Origin: Pseudomonadota bacterium
Lineage (GTDB): Bacteria; Pseudomonadota; Alphaproteobacteria; Acetobacterales; Acetobacteraceae
Reading direction: 5' to 3'
Assembly: GCA_021815825.1 (NCBI GenBank)
Contig: JAKAZO010000002.1
Span: 6,286-70,285 of the forward strand
Length of the DNA stretch: 64,000 bases
The position numbers and the translations under genes are program-made. The notes beneath the pieces were generated by a model that worked only from the letters and a program-made list of their open reading frames with translations, had not been told where the DNA came from and ran no database searches. Positions 15,930 to 24,271 of the stretch are shown piece after piece (position 1 is the stretch's first letter; the number at the start of each line of letters is the position of its first letter).

Positions 15930-16570
15930 GGCGGCGGACGCGGCGCGCTCGCCGGAGCGTGCGTTTGCGGCGGGTCGATATAGAGCGGCTGGGGCGCGAG
16001 CGGCGGCAGGACGCCGGCGACGCGCTGGCGGGCAGCGGCGGCGATCGCCATCGGGTCCGGCAGGCGGGCGTCGGTGAGCAGGGTGTCGGTCCCGCGCGCC
16101 GCCAGCCGTGCGGCGACGGCGATCGCGGCGTCGCCGGCGACGGCGAGCGGCCCGGCCGGGGCCGGCAGCGCCTCCAGCGCCCAGCTCGCAATGTCCCCGT
16201 TGCGGTCGAGAAAGACGGTGCCGCGCCGCGAATCGATGGCGACCCAGACGGCGCGGCCGCTGTCATCGGCAAGCGCGGCGCGCAGCGCCTCGCCGACGCT
16301 GACCGCGACGAGCTTGCATTCCGCTGCGGCGGCGTAGCCATGGGCGAGCGCGAGGGCGGCGCGCAGGCCGGTGAAGCTGCCCGGACCCACCGTCACCGCG
16401 ACCAGATCGACCGTGCCACCGGCCGCCTGGAGCGCGGCGCCGGCGAGCGCGGCCAGACCGGCGGCGGCGCCGCGCGGCCCGTCGCGGAAGCGCTCGGCCA
16501 GCACGCCGTGCTCATCCACCACCGCGGCCCCGCACCGTGCCAGCGCCGCGTCCAGTGTCAGGATCCGCAT
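15926..16570 (-). CDS. tsaB: tRNA threonylcarbamoyladenosine biosynthesis protein TsaB
   Basis: The 214-residue protein is an ASKHA-fold pseudo-peptidase that scaffolds TsaD and TsaE in making t6A37 of ANN-decoding tRNAs. The N-terminus MRILTLDAA and the motif TVGPGSFTGLRAALALAHGY are diagnostic. ATG 16570 is preferred over the adjacent upstream GTG. It is first in the tsaB-rimI pair; about 140 nt separate it from the DUF2934 gene upstream. Confidence 0.94.
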   Translation of the reverse strand: MRILTLDAALARCGAAVVDEHGVLAERFRDGPRGAAAGLAALAGAALQAAGGTVDLVAVTVGPGSFTGLRAALALAHGYAAAAECKLVAVSVGEALRAALADDSGRAVWVAIDSRRGTVFLDRNGDIASWALEALPAPAGPLAVAGDAAIAVAARLAARGTDTLLTDARLPDPMAIAAAARQRVAGVLPPLAPQPLYIDPPQTHAPASAPRPPP

Positions 16571-16710
16571 CACCCGTCGTTCCTATGGCAGGCCCGTCCC
16601 AAGCCTGGCTTCCGTCAGGCCGGGGCTCCCTTCACGCCCGGGGCCGCTTCCCACGAAGCCCGACGGTCTGCCGCGCGCCGCGCGCCGGCGCAAGTCGGGC
16701 CGTCTCCGGC

Positions 16711-17049
16711 TCAGGATTTGCGCAGCGCTTCGCGTGCCTTGCGCCGCGTCATCGGCGTCGGCGGCCGGTCCCCCTGGTCGCTCGTGCGGCCGGGAAATTC
16801 GCCCAGGTTTTCCTGCAGTTCCGCCTCCTCGACCCCCACCGGCACGGTCGGATCCGGATGGCGGATCATCGGGTTGGGCAACTGGCCGGCGGTTGGATTG
16901 TCGGTGATCGCCTGCAATTCCCGCGCGCGTTCGAGATATTCGTCCTCGCGGCCCGGCGGGCTGCCGTCGGCCTGCCAGAGCTTGCGGGCCCGCTGGCGGA
17001 TCTGCTCGTCGTGCTTTCGGGAGCCCCTGTTTGCCACATTACCCTCCAT
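16711..17049 (-). CDS. DUF2934 small protein
   Basis: The 112-residue charged protein contains a DUF2934 helix-turn-helix-like segment: DEQIRQRARKLWQADGSPPG followed by REDEYLERARELQ. The family is common in Rhodospirillales and rhizobia and has no established function. ATG 17049 is the most likely start, with ATG 17076 nine codons upstream; neither has a strong ribosome binding site. It diverges from phnC across 136 nt. Confidence 0.72.
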   Translation of the reverse strand: MEGNVANRGSRKHDEQIRQRARKLWQADGSPPGREDEYLERARELQAITDNPTAGQLPNPMIRHPDPTVPVGVEEAELQENLGEFPGRTSDQGDRPPTPMTRRKAREALRKS

Positions 17050-17115
17050 GCCGGCGTGGTCCGCCGTGTGTTCCATCCTTGGCGCAAAGCCAGCGCGGGA
17101 TCGGCGGGCGGTGCC

Positions 17116-17129
17116 ATGATCCAGGTCAA
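17116..17129 (+). promoter_or_regulatory. FNR-like site upstream of phnC
   Basis: ATGATCCAGGTCAA matches TTGAT-N4-ATCAA at eight of ten positions and shares the core TGATCCAG(A/G)TCAA with the site at 1045. Its centre is 63.5 nt before the phnC ATG, the same spacing as at the other site. No Pho box is apparent here. The assignment is weak for a site with two mismatches. Confidence 0.3.
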
Positions 17130-17185
17130 GCCAGGATCGTGTAGCATGATCCCGAGCGCTCAGGGGGGCGGAATCGGGGGCGGGG

Positions 17186-17962
17186 ATGCTGACACTGACC
17201 GGGCTGAGCTGCCGCTTCGGGCCGGTGACTGCCGTCGACGACGTGACGCTCTCCGTGCCCACGGGGCAGGTGCTGGGCATCATCGGCCCGTCGGGCGCGG
17301 GAAAATCCACGCTGCTGCGCCTGATCAACCGGCTCCAGGCGCCGAGCGCCGGGCGGATCGATTGCGACGGGCTCGATGTCACCGCCCTGCGCGGCCGCGC
17401 GCTGCGGCGCTGGCGTGGCGAGGCGGCGATGATCTTCCAGAGTTTCAACCTCATCCCGCGTCTGGACGTGCTCACGAACGTGCTGATCGGCCGGCTCGGG
17501 CATGTCAGCGCGCTGCGCGGGCTCGCCGGGCTGTTCTCCGCCGCGGAGCGGGCCATGGCGCTGGACCTGCTCGATCGCTACGGGCTCGCCGATCGGGCGC
17601 TGGAGCGGGCGGGACGCTTGTCCGGCGGCGAGCAGCAGCGCGTCGCCATCTGCCGCGCGATGATGCAGGCGCCGCGCCTCGTGCTCGCCGACGAGCCGGT
17701 GGCCAGTCTCGATCCGCGCAACAGCCGCGTGGTGATGGACGCGCTGCGGGCGATCGCGCGGGAGGCGGGGCTGACGGTGCTCGTCAACCTGCATGATCTC
17801 GCCCTCGCGCGCGCCTATTGCGATCGGCTGGTCGCCCTCGCCGCCGGGCGGGTGGTGTTCGACGGCGTGCCGGCGGCCCTGTCGGCGGCGCGCATCGTCG
17901 AGATCTATGGCATGGACGAGACCGCGCTGGCCGAGGCAGGCTTGGCGCCCGCGCATGCCTGA
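17186..17962 (+). CDS. phnC: Phosphonate ABC transporter ATP-binding protein
   Basis: This 258-residue ABC ATPase has Walker A GPSGAGKST, the signature LSGGEQQRVAICRAMMQ and Walker B LVLADEPVASLDP. The PhnC-specific features are FQSFNLIPRLDVLTNVLIGR and HVSALRGLAGLFS. It powers phosphonate, phosphite or related organophosphorus import with PhnD and the two PhnE permeases. A GGGGGCGGGG ribosome binding site precedes the ATG. The phnD start lies 21 nt downstream. Confidence 0.94.
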   Translation: MLTLTGLSCRFGPVTAVDDVTLSVPTGQVLGIIGPSGAGKSTLLRLINRLQAPSAGRIDCDGLDVTALRGRALRRWRGEAAMIFQSFNLIPRLDVLTNVLIGRLGHVSALRGLAGLFSAAERAMALDLLDRYGLADRALERAGRLSGGEQQRVAICRAMMQAPRLVLADEPVASLDPRNSRVVMDALRAIAREAGLTVLVNLHDLALARAYCDRLVALAAGRVVFDGVPAALSAARIVEIYGMDETALAEAGLAPAHA

Positions 17963-17983
17963 TCGAGAGGAGGGACGTCCGCC

Positions 17984-18952
17984 ATGCTGGCTCGCCGCGC
18001 GCTGATCGCTGGCCTGTCGCTGTTCGCCGCGACCCGAGCCCGTGCCGCGCCGGAGGCGACGGCGGTGGTGATGCCGGCCCCGGGGCGGCGGGCCTGGGCG
18101 AGGGAGGTGCCGCTCATTCGCGTCGGCCTGCTCGGCGGCGAGAACGATGCCGACCGGCTCGCGCGCTGGGACGGCTATATCAAGCTGCTGCAGGCGACGT
18201 TCGACGTCCCGGTGAAGCCGCTGATGGCGGCCGATTATGCCGGGGTGATCCAGGCCTTCGCCGCCCGCCAGGTGGAGCTCGCCTACATGAGCCCGGCCGC
18301 CTACGCCGCCGCCTGGCTCGAAAGCAGCGGCGACATCGAGCCGCTGGTGACCGCGGAGGAGGCCGATGGCTCCACGTCCTACGTCTCGGTGATGTATGTG
18401 CGCGCCGATTCCGCCATCACCGATCTGGTCGGAATGCGCGGGCATTCGCTGGCCTGGGCAGACCCCAACAGCGCCTCCGGCTATCTCATCCCGCGCGCCG
18501 AATTCCGCGGTCTCGGCATCGATCCCGAGACCTATTTCAGCCGCACCGGCTTCGCCGGCGGGCATGAGCAGGCAGTGATCGCCGTGCTCAACCACCAGTA
18601 CGATGCCGGCGTCACCTGGACCTCGGGCATTGGCGATCCCGCCCGCGGCTATACGCGCGGGGCGCTGCGCAGCATGGTGGACAAGTCGATGATCGCCATG
18701 AAGGACCTGCGCATCATCTGGCGCTCGCGCCCGATCCGGAACGGCCCGCTCGCCGTTCGGGCCTCGACGCCGGCTTCCTTCCGCGCCGACATGCTGGCCT
18801 TCCATCTCGCGCTGCCGGTGGAGCATCCGGACATCTACCACGCCGTGGACATGGGCACGAGCAAGGGCTGGGTGCCGGTGCGTCAGGAGGACTATGCCGT
18901 CTTCATCGACATGCTGAAGCAGGAGGCGGTGGAGCGTCGGCGGCGGCGATGA
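17984..18952 (+). CDS. phnD: Phosphonate/phosphite-type periplasmic binding protein
   Basis: The 322-residue PhnD-family binding protein has an N-terminal signal (MLARRALIAGLSLFAATRARA). Binding-site motifs are YIKLLQATFDVPVKPLMAAD, MSPAAYAAAW and DPNSASGYLIPRAEF. GAGGGACG precedes the start. Its stop overlaps the first phnE gene (ATGA). The exact ligand (phosphonate, phosphite or hypophosphite) cannot be read from the sequence, and no C-P lyase or phosphite dehydrogenase gene is present in the window. Confidence 0.92.
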   Translation: MLARRALIAGLSLFAATRARAAPEATAVVMPAPGRRAWAREVPLIRVGLLGGENDADRLARWDGYIKLLQATFDVPVKPLMAADYAGVIQAFAARQVELAYMSPAAYAAAWLESSGDIEPLVTAEEADGSTSYVSVMYVRADSAITDLVGMRGHSLAWADPNSASGYLIPRAEFRGLGIDPETYFSRTGFAGGHEQAVIAVLNHQYDAGVTWTSGIGDPARGYTRGALRSMVDKSMIAMKDLRIIWRSRPIRNGPLAVRASTPASFRADMLAFHLALPVEHPDIYHAVDMGTSKGWVPVRQEDYAVFIDMLKQEAVERRRRR

Positions 18953-19806
18953 GTGCGAGCCTCGAGGCGCGCTGGCGGGCGCGCCGGCGCCGGCGGCGCA
19001 TCGCCGTGCTGGCGTGGGGCGGGGCCCTGGCCGCGGCGGTTCTGGCCAGCGCCTGGTTCGTGGAACTCTCCCCCACGGTCCTGATCGCCGGTCTGCCCCG
19101 CATCGGCGTCTATTTCGCCAAGCTGGTCCCGACCCTGCATGCCGCCAGCCTGTTCGCTGGCCCGGCCACGGAGGGCTCGCTGGCCTACTGGTACTACCGG
19201 CTCGATCTCTGGCTGTTCCTGCTGCTGCAGACGAGCCAGATGGCGGCGCTGGCGACGCTGCTGGGCGGCCTCATCGGCCTGGCGCTGTGCTTCCCGGCCA
19301 GCGCCAACCTGGCGCCGTGGCGCGGCGTGTTCCTCCTCGCCAGGCGCCTCTTGGACCTGCTGCGCTCGGTGCCCGACCTGGTCTATGCGCTCATCCTGGT
19401 CTGGGCCTTCGGGGTCGGTCCGCTCGCCGGGGTGGCCGCGATCACGCTGCACAGCGCCGGGGCGCTGGGGAAACTGTTCGCCGAGGTGGTGGAGAACGCC
19501 GACATGCGCCCCTTCGAGGCGGTGCGCGCGGCGGGCGGCGGCGTGGCAGCGGCGATCCGCTACGCCATCGTGCCGCAGGTGGCGCCGAATTTCCTCAGCT
19601 ACGCGTTGCTGCGCTTCGAGATCAATGTGCGCGGGGCGAGCGTCATCGGCTTCGTCGGCGCCGGCGGCATCGGCCAGGAGCTCTATACCGTCATCAGCTT
19701 CAACTATTACCAGGAGATCAGTGCCATCCTGGTGCTGATCATGATCACCGTGAGCGTGATCGATCTGGTCTCGGAGCGGCTGCGCACCATGGCGATGGCG
19801 GCATGA
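18949..19806 (+). CDS. phnE: Phosphonate ABC transporter permease, first PhnE
   Basis: This 285-residue inner-membrane permease has the cytoplasmic EAA loop ENADMRPFEAVRAAGGG, which docks on PhnC, and the ending SVIGFVGAGGIGQEL. About five or six membrane segments are predicted by eye. The start overlaps phnD by 4 nt and the end overlaps the second phnE by 4 nt, so translation is coupled. Confidence 0.93.
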   Translation: MSASLEARWRARRRRRRIAVLAWGGALAAAVLASAWFVELSPTVLIAGLPRIGVYFAKLVPTLHAASLFAGPATEGSLAYWYYRLDLWLFLLLQTSQMAALATLLGGLIGLALCFPASANLAPWRGVFLLARRLLDLLRSVPDLVYALILVWAFGVGPLAGVAAITLHSAGALGKLFAEVVENADMRPFEAVRAAGGGVAAAIRYAIVPQVAPNFLSYALLRFEINVRGASVIGFVGAGGIGQELYTVISFNYYQEISAILVLIMITVSVIDLVSERLRTMAMAA

Positions 19807-20645
19807 TGCCGGCGCCCGAGCTGCCGGATGCCGCGTCCGTCGCGCGGGCGCGGGCGCGCTGGCCCGGGGCCTTCGGGCCGACGCGGGCGCGCCGGCTGGT
19901 GCGGATGGGCGCGGCGCTGACGGGTCTGCTCTGGCTCGGCGCGCTGTTCTGGTGGTTCGACATCACCCCGGCGCGGCTGGCACACGGGATCGCCGGCGTG
20001 GCGGTGATCCTGCGCCTGATGGTGCCGCCCGCGCCCGGCGCGCAACTCGGGGACATCCTGCGTGGGCTCGGGGAGAGCCTGGCGATGGCGCTGCTGGGCA
20101 CCCTGGCCGCCGCGCTGCTGGCGTTGCCGCTCGGTCTGCTCGGCGCCCGCTCGATCCTCGTCAACCGGCTCGCCCATTTCAGCGTCCGCCGGCTGTTCGA
20201 TGGGTTGCGCGGCATGGACCAGCTGATCTGGGCGCTGGCGTTCGTGCGTGCGGTGGGGCTTGGTCCGCTCGCCGGCGTGCTGGCGATCGCCGCGGCCGAG
20301 GTTGCGGTGCTGGCCAAGCTCTATGCCGAGGCGATCGAGAACGCCGATCCGCGTCAGACCGAGGCGGTGCGCGCCACCGGCGGCGGCCGGCTGGCGGTGA
20401 TCCGCTTCGGCCTGCTGCCCCAGGTTCTGCCGGTGATGCTGGCGCAGACGCTCTACGCCTTCGAGAGCAACACGCGCAGCGCGGCCGTTCTCGGCGTGGT
20501 CGGCGCCGGTGGCATCGGGCTGCAGATCGCCGAGCGGATCAAGGTCCGCTATTGGAACGAGGTCGCCTTCATCATCCTGCTGATCCTGGCGACCGTCGCG
20601 GTGATCGACACGCTCTCGGGCCGGCTGCGGCGCCGGCTGGGGTAG
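19803..20645 (+). CDS. phnE: Phosphonate ABC transporter permease, second PhnE
   Basis: The 280-residue permease is homologous to the first, with ENADPRQTEAVRATGGG and AAVLGVVGAGGIGLQI. Phosphonate importers often have two permeases forming a heterodimer. Adjacent in-frame ATGs at 19803 and 19806 are both possible. It is the last gene of phnCDEE; a hairpin follows at 20678. Confidence 0.93.
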   Translation: MMPAPELPDAASVARARARWPGAFGPTRARRLVRMGAALTGLLWLGALFWWFDITPARLAHGIAGVAVILRLMVPPAPGAQLGDILRGLGESLAMALLGTLAAALLALPLGLLGARSILVNRLAHFSVRRLFDGLRGMDQLIWALAFVRAVGLGPLAGVLAIAAAEVAVLAKLYAEAIENADPRQTEAVRATGGGRLAVIRFGLLPQVLPVMLAQTLYAFESNTRSAAVLGVVGAGGIGLQIAERIKVRYWNEVAFIILLILATVAVIDTLSGRLRRRLG

Positions 20646-20677
20646 CGGGATCGATCGGCCTGGAACACGCGAGATAG

Positions 20678-20705
20678 GCGCGGCCGGCGAGAGTTGCGGC
20701 CGCGC
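20678..20705. terminator. Possible bidirectional terminator hairpin
   Basis: GCGCGGCC at 20678-20685 pairs with GGCCGCGC at 20698-20705 across a 12-nt loop, between the convergent phnE and EthD genes. There is no T tract, so a Rho-independent role is uncertain. Confidence 0.4.
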
Positions 20706-20714
20706 CCGCCGCGG

Positions 20715-21026
20715 TCAGGTGCGGATCGTGCTGATCTGGATCACCGGCTGGATGTTCGTGTAGTTCGGAACGTCGGCCATGATCTCCTTGGCGTGGGGGC
20801 CGAAGGCGCCCTGGAACGCCTCGACATTGTCGAAATAGAGGTGGCCCATCGCGGCGTAGGTCGCGGGTGCCCCCGGCGCGCCACCGGCCAGGCCCTGATC
20901 GACCTCGCTCTTCTTCAGCGCCGCGCCGAGCTTGCTCGCCACCATCGGCATGTGGCTCTTGCAGTAATAGTCGATGTCGAACTTGCTGCCGTCGCTGTTC
21001 GGATAGAACACGCTGACCTTGATCAT
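20715..21026 (-). CDS. EthD-family protein
   Basis: The 103-residue protein is a dimeric alpha/beta barrel of the EthD type, beginning MIKVSVFYPNSDGSKFDIDY. It has the family motif YYCKSHMPMVAS and the C-terminal FGPHAKEIMADVPNYT. GAGAGGAAACCAG upstream is a good ribosome binding site. EthD was named from ether degradation; most members have no known reaction. It is monocistronic by position. Confidence 0.88.
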   Translation of the reverse strand: MIKVSVFYPNSDGSKFDIDYYCKSHMPMVASKLGAALKKSEVDQGLAGGAPGAPATYAAMGHLYFDNVEAFQGAFGPHAKEIMADVPNYTNIQPVIQISTIRT

Positions 21027-21153
21027 TCTGGTTTCCTCTCCGGAGCCGTTACTGTCTCACCTGGGCACGTCGCGTGAGCGCGCGGTCTGAGTGCGTCACC
21101 GGGGCGCGCCGCCAAGGCCGTCCTGCATAGCCGGGTTCGCCGTCGGTTTCTAT

Positions 21154-21183
21154 CTCTGCTGCGGCTGGCTCTGCTGCGGCTGG
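21154..21183. repeat. Perfect 15-bp tandem duplication (intergenic)
   Basis: CTCTGCTGCGGCTGG occurs twice without mismatch at 21154-21168 and 21169-21183, between the EthD and redoxin genes. Confidence 0.92.
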
Positions 21184-21205
21184 GGTCAGCCGCCGCCGGG
21201 TCCGC

Positions 21206-21784
21206 TCAGGCGAGCAGGCGGGCGAGACGCTCCGGCACGTCCGCCCCGGACCAGTCGATCGGACCCTCCCAGCGCGCCCGGGCCAGCCCCTTGGCATCGA
21301 GCAGGAACGTCGTCGGGATGCCGCGCAGCTTGAACGCCGTCAGAGCATCCCCCTCCGGATCGAGCCAGACCGGCAGATGCGTGAGGTGGTGGCTGTCATA
21401 AAAGGCCCGCACCACCGCGGCGCCGCCGCGATCCATCGCCACCGGCAGCACCGTGATCGGCGAAGCGCCGCCGGCGAGCCTGGCCGCCAGCGCATCCAGC
21501 GCCGGCATTTCAGCCACGCAGGGGGCGCACCAGGTTGCCCAGAGATTGAGCAGCACGCCGCGCCCGGCGAATTCGGCCAGCCGGCGCGCGGCGCCATCGG
21601 CGCCTTGCACGCTGAGCTCCGGCAGCGCTTCCGCCGGCACCAGCAGCGTCAGATTGTCGACGCCATGCAGCGGCTCGGCCCGCGCCGGCCGTTGCGCGAC
21701 CCCGTCGGCCCACACGGGCCGCTGCGCCACCCCGGCGGCGGACGCGGCGAGGATGAGCATGGTCCGGCGCGAGATTGGATGCAT
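21206..21784 (-). CDS. TlpA-like periplasmic thiol-disulfide redoxin
   Basis: The protein has 192 residues with an N-terminal signal that has a Tat-like SRRTML start, then a thioredoxin-fold domain. The active site WCAPC has Cys86 and Cys89, and the cis-Pro loop is RGIPTTFLLD. TlpA/ResA-like proteins reduce or isomerise periplasmic disulfides, often for cytochrome maturation. ATG 21784 was chosen to give the signal peptide. Residues 18-37 are a near-duplicate (GVAQRPVWAD/GVAQRPARAE) from a 30-bp tandem repeat. It follows livF by 41 nt on the same strand; a functional link to the transporter is not evident. Confidence 0.85.
   Translation of the reverse strand: MHPISRRTMLILAASAAGVAQRPVWADGVAQRPARAEPLHGVDNLTLLVPAEALPELSVQGADGAARRLAEFAGRGVLLNLWATWCAPCVAEMPALDALAARLAGGASPITVLPVAMDRGGAAVVRAFYDSHHLTHLPVWLDPEGDALTAFKLRGIPTTFLLDAKGLARARWEGPIDWSGADVPERLARLLA
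21681..21740 (-). repeat. 30-bp tandem duplication, two copies, in frame
   Basis: The halves 21681-21710 and 21711-21740 agree at 23 of 30 positions by eye and encode GVAQRPxxA(D/E) twice at the end of the redoxin signal region. Confidence 0.8.
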
Positions 21785-21825
21785 GCGCCAATGTCGCGCC
21801 GCGGCGGGCGGGTTGCAAGCCGGTC

Positions 21826-22542
21826 TCAGCGCTCCCACGCCTCCGCGCTGGCGCCGGCGAGAGAGCGGATGCGGTCCTCGTCGGCTGCGAGCTCGGCGGC
21901 CGGGCCGGCATGGGTGATGACGCCGTGGTCGAGGACATAGGCGAAATCCGCGATCTCGAGGCTCTGGCGGACATTCTGCTCCACCAGCAGCACCGTGATG
22001 CCCTCCGCGCGCATCTCGGCGATGATGCGGAAAACCTCGCGCACCACCAGCGGCGCCAGGCCCTGCGAGGGCTCGTCGAGGATCAGCACGCGCGGATTGA
22101 GCAGCAATGCGCGCGCGATGGCGAGCATCTCCTGCTCCCCGCCGGAAAGCTGCCGGCCGCGATTGTCACGCCGTTCGGCGAGGCGGGGAAAGACGCTGTA
22201 GACGCGCGCCATCGTCCACGGGCCCTTGCGCTCCAGCGGCACGCGTAGATTCTCGGCGACCGTGAGGTTGGGAAAGATCCGCCGCCCCTCGGGCACGAAG
22301 CCGACCCCGTGGGCGGCGATGCGGTAGCTCGGCCAGCGCGTGGTCTCGACCCCGAAGACCCGGACATGGCCGGAGCGGGGCACGACGAGATGCATCAGCG
22401 TGCGCAGCGTCGTCGATTTGCCGGCGCCGTTGCGCCCGAGCAAGGTGGTGACCTTGCCTTCGGCGACAGCGAGATCGACGCCGTGCAGGATATGGCTCTT
22501 GCCGTAATAGGTGTGCAGGCCTTCGGCCTCGATCGCGTTCAT
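21826..22542 (-). CDS. livF: HAAT-family ABC transporter ATPase, LivF type
   Basis: This 238-residue ATPase has Walker A GRNGAGKST, the signature LSGGEQEMLAIARALL and Walker B VLILDEPSQGLAP, the last diagnostic for LivF. It is the second ATPase of the importer at 21826-26425. The start overlaps the livG stop by 4 nt. Confidence 0.93.
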   Translation of the reverse strand: MNAIEAEGLHTYYGKSHILHGVDLAVAEGKVTTLLGRNGAGKSTTLRTLMHLVVPRSGHVRVFGVETTRWPSYRIAAHGVGFVPEGRRIFPNLTVAENLRVPLERKGPWTMARVYSVFPRLAERRDNRGRQLSGGEQEMLAIARALLLNPRVLILDEPSQGLAPLVVREVFRIIAEMRAEGITVLLVEQNVRQSLEIADFAYVLDHGVITHAGPAAELAADEDRIRSLAGASAEAWER

Positions 22543-23288
22543 GCCGACTGCCCGAGATAGGCCGCCTGCACCGCTTCGTTGGCGGCGATCTCCGCCGGCG
22601 TGCCCTCGGCCAGCAGGCAGCCCTGCTCGAGTACGGTGATGCGGTCAGCGAGGTGGAACACGACGCGCATGTCATGCTCGATGAGCACGATGGTGTAGCC
22701 GCTGTCGCGATGCAGGCGGCGGATCAGCGCGGCGATCTCGAAGGTCTCCTGCTCACCCATCCCCGCGGTCGGCTCGTCGAGCAGCAGCAGCCGCGGGCGC
22801 AGCGCCAGCGCCATGGCGATTTCGGCAGCGCGTTGATCGCCATGCGCGAGTTCGCCGACCTTGCGCTCGGCTCGATCCGTGAGCCCGGCAAGCGCGATCG
22901 CGCTGCCGATCTCGTACGCGATCGCCTCCTGGCGCGCGCGGCGCAGGAAGATGCCGAGCATCATGCCTGCCGCGGCCTCGGCGGCGATACGGACATTCTC
23001 GCGCACGCTGAGCTCGGGGAAGATCTCGGTGATCTGGAACGTGCGCGCCATGCCGAGCCGCACCCGCCCGGAGGCCGGCACGCGCGTGATGTCGGCACCG
23101 TCGAAGCGGATCTCACCCACGCTCGGCGGGAAGAAGCCGGTGATGAGATTGAAGAACGTCGTCTTGCCGGCGCCGTTCGGCCCGATGATCGCCCGCAACT
23201 CACCCGGGGCAACCATGAGCGAGACATCCTGCACCGCGTGCAGGCTGCCGAAATTCTTGCTGACATGGCGGACTTCGAGCAGGTTCAT
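22539..23288 (-). CDS. livG: HAAT-family ABC transporter ATPase, LivG type
   Basis: This 249-residue ATPase has Walker A GPNGAGKTT, the LivG-type segments TFQITEIFPELSVRENVRIA and AHGDQRAAEIAMALA, and Walker [16 protein letters not shown] 23288 overlaps livM by 4 nt. It pairs with LivF to energise the importer. Confidence 0.93.
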   Translation of the reverse strand: MNLLEVRHVSKNFGSLHAVQDVSLMVAPGELRAIIGPNGAGKTTFFNLITGFFPPSVGEIRFDGADITRVPASGRVRLGMARTFQITEIFPELSVRENVRIAAEAAAGMMLGIFLRRARQEAIAYEIGSAIALAGLTDRAERKVGELAHGDQRAAEIAMALALRPRLLLLDEPTAGMGEQETFEIAALIRRLHRDSGYTIVLIEHDMRVVFHLADRITVLEQGCLLAEGTPAEIAANEAVQAAYLGQSA

Positions 23289-24271
23289 CGCGGCGTCTCG
23301 CGCTGCAGCACGCCGAGCAGGCCGCGCGGGGCGAACAGCACGACGAGCACGAAGAGCAGACCGATGAAGCTCATCCAGTTCACCGTCATCGACGAGACAT
23401 AATCCTGCAGCACCACGAATACCGCGGCGCCGAGCAGCGGGCCCCAGAAGCTGCGCATGCCGCCCATCACCGCCATGATCACGATCTCGCCGGAGAGCGT
23501 ATAGTGCAGCGTCATCGGGTCGGCGAAATTGTTGAGCAGGGCGTAGAGCGCGCCGGCGGCGGAACAAAAGAAGCATGAGAGCGAGAAGGAGAGCCAGATC
23601 TGGCGCTCGACATCGATGCCGAGAAACCGCGCGCGGCGCTCGTTCTCGCGGATGGCGATGAGGGTGCGGCCGAAGGGGGAGCCGAGCAGCAGGCCCATCA
23701 GCCCGACGCAGATCGCGAAGACGAACAGGAGATAATAGTAGAGCGCGATGTCGTTGCCCTGGATATCGAGCAGGAGTCGGCCGAAGCCGATCGGCTGGCG
23801 CTGGAAGCCGCGCAGCCCGTCATCGCCGCCGGTGAGGCTGTTCCAGCGATAGGCGATGTAGAAGAATATCTGGCCGAAGGCGATGGTGATCATGGCGAAA
23901 TAGACACCGCGCCGGCGCACGAGCAGGCGGCCGAGCAGCGTGCCGAGAACGCCGCCGAGGAGCACGCCCGCCGCCGTCGCCAGCAGCGTGCTGGAGGTGA
24001 CGTAGCGCAGCATCAAGCCGGTACCGTAGGCGCCGAGCCCGAACCAGGCGGCGTGGCCGAAACTCATCACGCCGGTGAAGCCGAGCAGGAAATTCAGCGC
24101 CATGGCGGCAAGTCCGAGCACCAGCGCCCGCCCGGCGAGCTGGGTGTAGCCGCCGACGAAGGGCACCCAGAACGGCACCAGGATCAGCACCAGCCAGAGC
24201 GCCGCCAGCCCCAGCCGCTGGCGCGAGAGGACCGGCGTCGTGGCGGCGCCCAGCGCCGTCGCCTCGCTCAC
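23285..24271 (-). CDS. livM: HAAT-family permease, LivM type
   Basis: The 328-residue permease has eight to ten hydrophobic segments, the LivM motif GFTGVMSFGHAAWFGLGAY and the loop RTLIAIRENERRARFLG. The GTG start at 24271 overlaps the livH stop (GTGA), which decides the start in a frame that stays open further upstream. Confidence 0.92.
   Translation of the reverse strand: MSEATALGAATTPVLSRQRLGLAALWLVLILVPFWVPFVGGYTQLAGRALVLGLAAMALNFLLGFTGVMSFGHAAWFGLGAYGTGLMLRYVTSSTLLATAAGVLLGGVLGTLLGRLLVRRRGVYFAMITIAFGQIFFYIAYRWNSLTGGDDGLRGFQRQPIGFGRLLLDIQGNDIALYYYLLFVFAICVGLMGLLLGSPFGRTLIAIRENERRARFLGIDVERQIWLSFSLSCFFCSAAGALYALLNNFADPMTLHYTLSGEIVIMAVMGGMRSFWGPLLGAAVFVVLQDYVSSMTVNWMSFIGLLFVLVVLFAPRGLLGVLQRETPR

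Noticed and set aside
16640-16700. Inverted repeat CCCGAC...GTCGGG between tsaB and the DUF2934 gene
   Set aside because: The arms are short and the interior is low-complexity GC; not distinguishable from chance here.
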